Assembly: GCA_965204215.1 (NCBI GenBank)
Contig: CBDBDZ010000014.1
Location: 1,054,001-1,118,000 of the forward strand
Source: CBDBDZ01 sp965204215
Lineage (GTDB): Bacteria > Pseudomonadota > Gammaproteobacteria > Pseudomonadales > GM7GCV1
Reading direction: 5' to 3'
DNA length: 64,000 nucleotides
The notes under the pieces are model-generated. The model was not told where the DNA came from, did no database searches, and worked only from the letters and a program-made list of their open reading frames with translations. A program made the position numbers and the translations under genes. How positions within the stretch are numbered: the stretch's first letter is position 1; each line of letters starts with the position of its first letter. This document shows, piece by piece, positions 37,192 to 43,827 of this stretch.

Positions 37192-38130
37192 TTGGCACCG
37201 CGAGTTGAGTTCGAGAACAACCAGTTCTTGCGCCCCAGTACAAAGGGTCGAATGGCATTTTCGGCTGGGTTATTGTCGATGGGATAATCGCCATGTTCAA
37301 TGTATACACTCAGGTAGTTCCATTGATTGGTCAGATAGACCAGGGCTTTACCCAATGCTGTTTCAGGGGGTGTAATCAATAGATTTTTCTCGCGCCATTG
37401 GTTGAGTTTATCCACAACAGGTTTTGAATGTTGCTGACGATAGGCTCTGCGTTCAGGTTCGGTGTCAAGCTGCATTACCTGTTTTTCAATGGCATATAAC
37501 TTTTGTATCCATGCTAGCGCTTGATCGGCTTTGCCACTTTTGCCTTTAGGCTGTGCTTGTTTCGCCTCATGGAACTTGCGCCTTGCATGAGCCCAACAGC
37601 CCAGACGCTGAATCTTGTCACGATGTAGTTGGTTATAACCAGAGTAGCCATCCACCATGATAACTCCCTTGTACCCTGACAGTAAGTGTTCTGCAACAGC
37701 ACCACTGCGACTATCAGCATAGTGAAAGATGACATCGTGATAGCTTTTATCCGGAGGGCATGCACGTTGTACCCACATGTAGTGTTTTTTGTTGCTTGAA
37801 CCCTGCTCAGGTCGCAACACTCGTACTGGCGTTTCATCCATATGAATGACAGGTTGTTCCAATAATCGATCACTTAGTGCATTGATCAGCGGCTGTATCA
37901 ATGTGCCACAATGAATCATCCAATTGGCTAGTGTATTACGCTTCAAGTCCACCCCAATACGTCGAAAGATAGTTTCCTGGCGATGTAGCGGTAAACTATC
38001 TTGATATTTACTGGTGATAACATGAGCTAATAGTCCTGCACTGGCAATGGAGCTTTCAATCGGTTGTTTAGGTTTGCGTGCAGTGACTATATAAGACTGG
38101 CAATGAGGGCAAGCATATTTTTTGCAGATA
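37192..38130 (-). pseudogene. tnpC: tnpC fragment of IS66 copy 3 (central catalytic part)
   Basis: The middle of TnpC between the nested IS66 and the IS630. It runs from the zinc cluster region (KKYACPHCQ at the 38.1-kb end) through HMDETPV, MVDGYSGYN and NNPAENAIRPF to the 34.7-kb junction at GAK. An ATG at 37952 (MDLKRNTLANW) opens a 254-residue frame, but the protein lacks both natural ends. Confidence 0.9.
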
Positions 38131-39241
38131 TTAACCTGGCCATAATAATTCGTAATAATTATGCGGCATAAGCAATCTTTCTATGCTTGAAATATGACTT
38201 GACTCTTTCAGGCTTTTCTTGAATCATAGACATATGCTTATTGAGTTTTTTAGCAATATCTCCTTTCTTTCGAGTAGGTTTATCCGCCCCCATTGAACGC
38301 TTCAAATCACAGTTAAGATATTCATCAGGATTAAGTTCTGGTGAATAGCTTGGTAAATAAAACACTTCAATTTTTTCAGTATGACCTTTTAACCATTCCG
38401 AGACTAATTTAGCGTGATGAACACGTAAATTATCAACAATGAGAAATACCTTGTTCGACGATTGTTTTATTAATTGCTTCAAGAATTTTATGAATACTTG
38501 GGCTGTAAACTTATCATCATAAATCATAAATTGAACCTTGCCCTGATTGGTGATACTAGAAATCATATTCACCCGTTCTCGTTTAGCATGAGATAGTGTT
38601 AATACAGGTGTTTTACCTTTGGGCGCATAACCACGAGGGTAATGCTCCTGACTTGAGACACCTGTTTCATCACCCCAATGAATCTCTGCATCTTCATCTT
38701 GAGCGCGTTGATGTACGACAGGATAGGTTTTATCAAGCCATTGCTTGACTGCTTCTGGTTGTTGCTCGTAACTTCGTTTTATAGGTCGTTGGGGAGTGAA
38801 CCCCCAGCGTGATAAATATCGGCACACTGTTCGTGTCGCCAATTTGCACGCAAATTGTTCTTCAATTAATTGCTGTACCGCCTTGACTGACCAAAGTGCA
38901 AAATCTAATTTCAACTGATCGGGCGTTTTATCCACAATCATTCGTTGTATGGATAGTTCTTGTTCGGGCGATAAACTCCGACCTTTGCCTATAGCCCGAC
39001 CTTTACGTTTCTCAACAGTTGTCAGTTTACCTGTACGGCTATAGTCATTAATCCATTCCACAACAGTTGGGTAACGCAACCCTAACTCAAGAGCAATGGC
39101 GTTTTTCTTTTGACCTCGTTTATACAAACGGATACACACTTTGCGTAACTCTTGACGGGAATCGTGACTTAGGCTTCTTAAATCAGTATTTTTCATCCCA
39201 TAATTATAACATAATATTACGAATTATTCAGGCTAAGTTAA
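38131..39241 (-). mobile_element. IS630-family element, intact
   Basis: 1111 bp inserted in tnpC of IS66 copy 3. The target TA is duplicated (38129-38130 and 39242-39243), as is typical of IS630. Imperfect inverted ends of about 32 bp begin TTAACCTGGCC and TTAACTTAGCC and share AATAATTCGTAAT. Joining the two flanks restores the TnpC sequence seen in the other copies. Confidence 0.93.
38159..39196 (-). CDS. IS630-family transposase
   Basis: A full-length 345-residue Tc1/mariner-like transposase. The N-terminal helix-turn-helix part (LYKRGQKKNAIALELGLRYP, TVVEWINDYS) should bind the element ends. The DDE core follows: HWGDETGVSSQEHYPRGYAP, then FLIVDNLRVHHAKLVSEW, then YLPSYSPELNPDEYLNCDLK. 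The C-terminus (KPTRKKGDIAKKLNKHM to HRKIAYAA) is the part missing from the truncated relative at 26019-26945. It makes TA target duplications, as seen here, and appears functional. Confidence 0.95.
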   Translation of the reverse strand: MKNTDLRSLSHDSRQELRKVCIRLYKRGQKKNAIALELGLRYPTVVEWINDYSRTGKLTTVEKRKGRAIGKGRSLSPEQELSIQRMIVDKTPDQLKLDFALWSVKAVQQLIEEQFACKLATRTVCRYLSRWGFTPQRPIKRSYEQQPEAVKQWLDKTYPVVHQRAQDEDAEIHWGDETGVSSQEHYPRGYAPKGKTPVLTLSHAKRERVNMISSITNQGKVQFMIYDDKFTAQVFIKFLKQLIKQSSNKVFLIVDNLRVHHAKLVSEWLKGHTEKIEVFYLPSYSPELNPDEYLNCDLKRSMGADKPTRKKGDIAKKLNKHMSMIQEKPERVKSYFKHRKIAYAA

Positions 39242-39243
39242 TA

Positions 39244-39773
39244 TGTCGAATGACTTTAACCTGTGCCGGTATAATATCAAGCTGTTCACTACTGGCTTCA
39301 CCAATAGCTTTCAGTGACGTGCCATCATGTGGGCAGATGCGCTGCTCTGCACTCAAATCATAGATGCGTTCTTCACGTGGTAAATCATCAGGTAACGCAA
39401 CCCTGCCGCGTTTCTTGCGGCGATGTGGCTTCACAGTAATACTATCAGTATCTGATGGCGCTGATTCCAAAGCATCGTCATCACAGGCGTGTTCAGCTTC
39501 ATCGAATAAGGATAACTGGTGAGGATTCAATTGCTCCGAAGAACGCCCAAAACGCTGTTGGCGCGCTTGCGCCAGTTGCTCTAACAACTGTTGAATGTGT
39601 TGTCTTTGGGTGTTCACTGTAGATTCCTTGCACTGTAGTTCATTGTCCTTATCTTGCAGTATTTTGTCTTTGCTATGAATCAGTTTTAAATGCGCTGCCT
39701 GCTGCTTTTCAAGACGCTCAACTTGCTCAACAAGTTGTTGATTTTGCTTCTGTAATTGCACTAAATTCATCAC
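39244..39773 (-). pseudogene. tnpC: tnpC fragment of IS66 copy 3 (N-terminal part)
   Basis: Encodes the first ~175 residues (coiled coil and RFGRSSEQL region) and then runs into the IS630 end (RHINLA and stop). It also has an internal 21-bp deletion: KILQDKDNELQCKES where the other copies have a seven-residue longer repeat of the LQDKxxEL type. Confidence 0.9.
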
Positions 39774-39811
39774 GCAATTATAGCAAAAACAACACCAGAA
39801 ATCCCTCTAAA

Positions 39812-40168
39812 TCAACCCCCAACCGATAAATAATTTAAGGCTTTATGACCTTGCATCCTGGTCACATCCAAACCTCGCAATAACCACTCCAATTGTTCAA
39901 CAGACCACTCCAATACTTCCGATTCCAGGCGCTTGGGCCACTTGAAACGATGCCGTTCAAGGCGTTTATACCATAAACAAAATCCCGTCTTGTCCCAGTA
40001 CACGATTTTAACTTTGTCACGTTTGCGATTACAAAATACAAACACAGCACCACTCATCGGCAACAGCGATAGCTCTTGTTCAATAATCAAAACCAGTCCA
40101 TTAATCGACTTACGAAAGTCAACATAGTCACGATGTAAATACACCTGGGGCACCCAATCCCACTTCAT
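39812..40168 (-). CDS. tnpB: IS66 accessory protein TnpB, copy 3
   Basis: 118 residues, intact, same protein as in the other copies, although the tnpC of this element is broken in three pieces. Confidence 0.93.
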   Translation of the reverse strand: MKWDWVPQVYLHRDYVDFRKSINGLVLIIEQELSLLPMSGAVFVFCNRKRDKVKIVYWDKTGFCLWYKRLERHRFKWPKRLESEVLEWSVEQLEWLLRGLDVTRMQGHKALNYLSVGG

Positions 40169-40491
40169 GACAAACCTGTCAATACCTCAACCAGCCAACT
40201 CGATGACACTCCAACTGGAAACTCAAGCCGTAGCTCTGAATAGTACACAACCACTTTTTCTGATTTAGGGACTTCTAACTTAGGCTGTATCTCAACAGGA
40301 ACAAAACGCTCGCAACCAATACCTGAACCCCTTCGGGTGACTGTTTCTTCTACCTCCCAGCCCAACTGTTTACGACGACGGCTAAAGTGCTTGCTACAAA
40401 TACTTCGAGACCCACACCAGGACTTTATACTTTGTCCACTCAAGGCTTGGGCTTCAAAAAGAGCAAACCAGTCTTCTGGGCTGCGCTTCAT
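40165..40491 (-). CDS. tnpA: IS66 accessory protein TnpA, copy 3
   Basis: 108 residues, intact. It differs from the other copies by one residue (LEVPKSEKV instead of LEVPESEKV), in line with this element being older than the nested one. Confidence 0.92.
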   Translation of the reverse strand: MKRSPEDWFALFEAQALSGQSIKSWCGSRSICSKHFSRRRKQLGWEVEETVTRRGSGIGCERFVPVEIQPKLEVPKSEKVVVYYSELRLEFPVGVSSSWLVEVLTGLS

Positions 40492-40633
40492 AAGTAATCT
40501 CCAAATAATTAAACGGAGATGCAGTCTCTAACAAATAGCATTAAATTTAAAGAGTGTGCTTAATTGAGCGCTTACATTTTTTATTATGGATATTGTCTCA
40601 AAAGCACATTAAATCTTAGTGCTGGATGTAAAG

Positions 40634-40677
40634 CGTCACAAGGTTCTGGAATTTTCCTCTTTTGAAACTGGAATTTT
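40634..40677 (-). repeat. Tandem 22-bp repeats at the putative right end of the prophage
   Basis: On the - strand AAAATTCCAG occurs twice exactly 22 bases apart (40677-40668 and 40655-40646), and a weaker match (ACATCCAG) follows one period later. The first overlaps the methyltransferase stop. Mu-like phages carry tandem ~22-bp transposase-binding sites at their ends, so this may be the remains of the right attachment end. No CA terminus could be fixed; TG dinucleotides at 40587 and 40594 are candidates. Confidence 0.4.
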
Positions 40678-41398
40678 ATTTTAACTGCTGTATTCTCTTT
40701 TGGGCATTATTATAGATGGTTGCATTTACCTCTGATCCTATTGAATTATACCCAGATTGATGGGCTGCTATTAGTGTTGCGGCTGAACCTGCGAAGGGGT
40801 CTACTATGGGACGTGTTTTATCTACTAATTTTATAAGTTGTTGCATTAGAAGTTCAGGCTTTTGGGTTTGGTGTGTTTTGTTGTGTGAGTTAATTGGCGT
40901 GCTGGGAAAGACATTGGGAAGGTATACATCTTTGTCGGGAGTGGGTGCGCCAGTGGAAGCGAGCAGAATAAGTTCTGTTGATGAACGAAAGCCGTTTTTG
41001 CGCGGTCTGCCTGTGAGTTTCCCTAGTTTTGATGTTTTTAACCAAATACCCATGCCTTTGACACTCCAGCCAGCCATTTGGGCTGAATCATATAATGCTG
41101 ACCACATTCGCCAATCTGTAAAGCATATTAGATAGCCTTTACCGACAACTCGTCGTGCTTCTTGCATCCAAAAGATAGACCAATGAGTATAGTTTCTAGT
41201 ATCCATTGAATCCATATCGAAGTCTGGCAGGTTATCTGACCTATCAAGATATTTACTACCTGTTGCCACGTTTTTTTGAGTTGGCAATATGCCGCCGCTG
41301 CAATAGGGCGGGTCAGTTATAATGGCACTGGCATAGGCAGCTGGCAATTCTCTTAGTAGCTTTAATCCATCGAAATTATGTAGTTCTATAGTTGGCAT
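40676..41398 (-). CDS. Phage DNA methyltransferase (adenine-N6 or cytosine-N4 type)
   Basis: A 240-residue protein. Motif IV TDPPYCSGG is near residue 34-42 and the SAM-binding motif IVDPFAGSAATLIAA near 197, so the catalytic motif precedes the binding motif, as in beta-class amino-methyltransferases. QTQKPELLMQQLIKL precedes motif I, as is common in this class. No restriction enzyme gene is adjacent. It sits at the distal end of the prophage late region, the place where Mu carries its mom DNA-modification gene, and probably protects phage DNA from host restriction. The target sequence cannot be deduced. A hairpin-rich leader lies directly upstream. Confidence 0.9.
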   Translation of the reverse strand: MPTIELHNFDGLKLLRELPAAYASAIITDPPYCSGGILPTQKNVATGSKYLDRSDNLPDFDMDSMDTRNYTHWSIFWMQEARRVVGKGYLICFTDWRMWSALYDSAQMAGWSVKGMGIWLKTSKLGKLTGRPRKNGFRSSTELILLASTGAPTPDKDVYLPNVFPSTPINSHNKTHQTQKPELLMQQLIKLVDKTRPIVDPFAGSAATLIAAHQSGYNSIGSEVNATIYNNAQKRIQQLK

Positions 41399-41524
41399 TT
41401 TTTACCTGTGTTATTCTGCCACAGCTGTTCGCGAACAGTGGCGGGTTTTGCTTTAAGTCACAGGTGTTTTCTGTGGGTTAAGGAGGCTGGCAATAGTTAG
41501 CGCTATTGTCAGTCGCCCGTCTTT
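41399..41524 (-). promoter_or_regulatory. Structured leader of the methyltransferase (three hairpins)
   Basis: No coding frame. Reading toward the methyltransferase it holds CAATAG/CTATTG (41491-41508), CACAG/CTGTG (41459-41475) and a strong inverted repeat with core CTGTTCGCGAACAG (41418-41442) ending about 20 bases before the start codon. By analogy with the mom mRNA of Mu, where Com opens a stem that hides the ribosome site, it may control translation. No Com-like zinc-finger gene is seen next to it. Confidence 0.5.
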
Positions 41525-41851
41525 TTACTGATAAGGTTTTGCTAATTCATTATCGAGTAGGTATTGGTTGATATTTAATCTATCTAATATGACGGTACCA
41601 AGCCAACGACCAAAGGAACCTTGTTTGTCTTTTTCAGTTTTGAGTATGATGGCTTTGCCGCCGATTAATTCTCGTAGCTTGTCGCGAACTACTAAGCCTT
41701 GTTCACGCTCTGCACCTTTTACTTCGGGGGTGTCGATATTGGCTAGCCGAATTTTTTGGTTTTTAAGCTGAACGTTAAAACCCAAATCAATATCAACGGT
41801 AATTGTGTCACCGTCGTAGACGGATGTTACCGTTGCTCTATACTCATACAT
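41525..41851 (-). CDS. Thermonuclease (SNase)-like protein
   Basis: A 108-residue staphylococcal-nuclease-like (OB-fold) protein. The active-site pattern is visible: VYDGDTITVDID (metal-binding Asp), IRLANIDTPE (catalytic Arg plus Asp), and GRWLGTVILD with the second Arg. It lacks a signal peptide, so it would be cytoplasmic unless released by lysis. SNase-like genes are common passengers in phage late regions; here it may help degrade host DNA or process it. It ends 126 bases before the methyltransferase and follows the membrane protein gene by 2 bases. Confidence 0.88.
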   Translation of the reverse strand: MYEYRATVTSVYDGDTITVDIDLGFNVQLKNQKIRLANIDTPEVKGAEREQGLVVRDKLRELIGGKAIILKTEKDKQGSFGRWLGTVILDRLNINQYLLDNELAKPYQ

Positions 41852-41853
41852 AA

Positions 41854-42234
41854 TTAATTACCCTGTTTGATGATCCCTACCCACATTAACGGATAAAGGA
41901 CTAAACCAATCAAGGGTGTTACGACAGCGATTAAGATGGATAGAGTAATCAGGGCGACATCCGAACCGCGCTGATAGTCGCGGCTATGGCATTTCTTAAT
42001 TTCTTTCAGGTATGCCTGATAGCAGTGGTTGGTACCGTCAATAGGGTAAAACGCCCAGTTAATTAACAGTTCGATAATAGCCCAGTATAGTGGCCACAGC
42101 GCGGCATTTTTCACGTTGGCGAAAAAGCCTACTCTGCCACTAATAGTGTTGAGGTGACTACCTCCAGCAATGGCATTGCCTAATTTGTCGATGGCGATAA
42201 GAATGGAAAAAATGTATTGGCTCATAATGTTCAC
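41854..42234 (-). CDS. Phage membrane protein of unknown function
   Basis: A 126-residue protein. Likely starts are GTG 42234 (overlapping the gpD stop) or ATG 42225 (MSQYIFS). The N-terminal AIDKLGNAIAGGSHLNTISG RVG motif recurs in phage proteins of this position as I recall. Two hydrophobic stretches follow (ALWPLYWAIIELLINWAFY and a long C-terminal one, DVALITLSILIAVV to LYPLMWVGII). It could take part in lysis, as a holin-like or accessory protein, but has no diagnostic feature. It belongs to the tail operon by spacing. Confidence 0.6.
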   Translation of the reverse strand: MNIMSQYIFSILIAIDKLGNAIAGGSHLNTISGRVGFFANVKNAALWPLYWAIIELLINWAFYPIDGTNHCYQAYLKEIKKCHSRDYQRGSDVALITLSILIAVVTPLIGLVLYPLMWVGIIKQGN

Positions 42235-43217
42235 TTTGTAGAAGGTGTAGCGGTGATAGTGGTGGTAAATACCTGACCTTTGCGAATAGTGTGGACGACT
42301 CGGTTAATAATACGCTCGCCAGCCAGGCGATGATTGATGAGTTTGAGTTTGCGCTCTGCGCTGGCATCCATATTGCCAGGCATGGTGATGGTCACTTTAC
42401 CACCTTGACGTTTAAGTTGAGCAAGCCTTGAAGTTGCCGCTGTTCTCGCTTCTTCCTCTGAATTATAAATGGTGGGTAGTGTGTCAGTAATACCATCGCC
42501 ATCGCCCACTTTAACGTTCTTTTTAAGGCTGTCATCAGGGGTTTTAAAATGGGCTTTAACACGACTATAAATCGTCTCTGAAGTAATGCTTGCATCCACC
42601 CATACGCCTTCAGCTTTGGCATCAATATTCATTGTTGGCAATGATTCACCTTCAGAATTTTTGCTTGCATCCTTTTTGATAAATACCAATCGTTTTCCTG
42701 ATGCTTTAAACACAGCTTCGTGCTCTTTCGCCAATTCGGTTAACAAGCGTTGATCACTTTGCAATTGCTGTTGCAGATGGTTTTTTTGTATGCCAGCTAA
42801 CTCACTATCAATAGCTGCTTCGTAGTTGTTGCGTCCTGCAATTTTAGCCAGCAGATCCCCCAGGCTAATGTCGCCATGATTTTCGGTGCGCTTTTCTTTC
42901 AGCGATGAAAATACATCCGCAGCCTTGCCATAAATGCTCAATGTTCCTGCCTTATCACTAGTGGCAATTTCATCAATGATAAAGATGCCCACCCAACGCA
43001 GGTCTCCTTCATAACCGATACTTACCTGCATCTCTGCACCCAGTTCTGGTAGTGCAATATCGCGGTTATGATCAGCAAGTGTAATTGCCACGCTGTCACT
43101 GTCTGAATTCGATACATCGGTGACAATAATGCTTTCCAAACGTTGCTTAATAATAGTGGTAATATCATCACCCTGAACCTCAATTTTAAATGCAGCAGGT
43201 ATCATGCGCTGCCCCAC
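42231..43217 (-). CDS. D: Phage late control protein D / tail hub (P2 gpD-like)
   Basis: A 328-residue member of the gpD/VgrG-like hub family. The first part (AAFKIEVQGDDITTIIKQRL, VTDVSNSDSDSVAITLADH) and the middle (GDLLAKIAGRN, LLTELAKEHEAVFKASGKRL) are typical. The hub trimer sits under the tail tube and carries the spike (family knowledge). It overlaps gpX upstream by 16 bases. Start ATG could be residue 1 or 5 (MIPAAF). Confidence 0.92.
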   Translation of the reverse strand: MGQRMIPAAFKIEVQGDDITTIIKQRLESIIVTDVSNSDSDSVAITLADHNRDIALPELGAEMQVSIGYEGDLRWVGIFIIDEIATSDKAGTLSIYGKAADVFSSLKEKRTENHGDISLGDLLAKIAGRNNYEAAIDSELAGIQKNHLQQQLQSDQRLLTELAKEHEAVFKASGKRLVFIKKDASKNSEGESLPTMNIDAKAEGVWVDASITSETIYSRVKAHFKTPDDSLKKNVKVGDGDGITDTLPTIYNSEEEARTAATSRLAQLKRQGGKVTITMPGNMDASAERKLKLINHRLAGERIINRVVHTIRKGQVFTTTITATPSTK

Positions 43218-43423
43218 AGAGTGATGGTGGGTTTGGGCTCATCCACAGCAATACCGGGCAGGTTGATTACCCTGTTTCCCAGATTATTTAGCAGGGAATA
43301 ATCTTGTAACTCGGGGTTGGCGTCAATAACCATTTGCAGCGAGGTCGATAGTTCAATATCGGGATATTCACGGGCACAAATCGCATCCAGCAATTCACCA
43401 CTCTGGGCTCTTATGGTTCTCAC
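43202..43423 (-). CDS. X: Tail protein X (P2 gpX-like, LysM-like)
   Basis: A 73-residue protein with the gpX layout: short strand, ELLDAICAREYP, helix with VIDANPELQDY, and VINLPGI before a short tail. This is a LysM-like fold in the tail hub/tube initiator region (family knowledge). It overlaps gpU (ATGA) and gpD, so the three are translationally coupled. Confidence 0.92.
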   Translation of the reverse strand: MRTIRAQSGELLDAICAREYPDIELSTSLQMVIDANPELQDYSLLNNLGNRVINLPGIAVDEPKPTITLWGSA

Positions 43424-43827
43424 TGTTCGCCCTCGCCATAGGCTTTTAGCGTTATTGAAAAAGTCACAGTTTGCCCAATGCCATTGGCTAAAATATCGCT
43501 GTTCTCAAACTCGATGGTGGTAATAATCCACTTGCCTTCATAGGTGGCTTGGTTGGCATCAAAACCTGCCAGCAATTCCATTGGTTTACCACTGGCCGCC
43601 GCTGTTTCCATTTGCCCTGGCACATCCAAGTCTGACGCATCATAAACATGATGGGTGCCAGACAGGATGATGGTGGTTTCGCCCACGCCTTGAAATTGAT
43701 AGGTAGGTGGTAAGCCGAGAGGGTCGTGCTTCTGCCAGCGATACGATGTGCTGCGTTTGAGCTTGTCATACTCTGCGGCGGTTACGGTGAATACAAAAAA
43801 CTCACCCAGTGATAGTTGGTTATCCAT
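43420..43827 (-). CDS. U: Tail protein U (P2 gpU-like)
   Basis: A 135-residue protein. FVFTVTAAEYDKLKRSTSYRW, FQGVGETTIILSGTHHV and LLAGFDANQATYEGKWIITTI match the gpU family, a tail terminator/completion or hub-proximal protein in P2-like tails. Its start overlaps the tape measure stop by 8 bases. It is in the usual T-U-X-D order of Mu/P2 hybrid phages. Confidence 0.93.
   Translation of the reverse strand: MDNQLSLGEFFVFTVTAAEYDKLKRSTSYRWQKHDPLGLPPTYQFQGVGETTIILSGTHHVYDASDLDVPGQMETAAASGKPMELLAGFDANQATYEGKWIITTIEFENSDILANGIGQTVTFSITLKAYGEGEQ

Larger units (their letters stand above)
34538..40575 (-). mobile_element. IS66-family element, copy 3, split by IS66 copy 4 and IS630
   Basis: Ends GTAAGCG at 34538 and its reverse complement at 40575. 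Removing the two inner elements and their duplications leaves about 2448 bp, 18 fewer than copy 1, as expected from a 21-bp deletion in the tnpC coiled coil and one extra codon. The outer flanks (AATCAGTG and ATTTTTTA) do not match, so the original target duplication is gone. Confidence 0.9.

Noticed and set aside
40806..41135. 109-codon + strand frame over the methyltransferase
   Set aside because: It is the shadow of the methyltransferase, whose motifs DPPY and DPFAGS are on the - strand.
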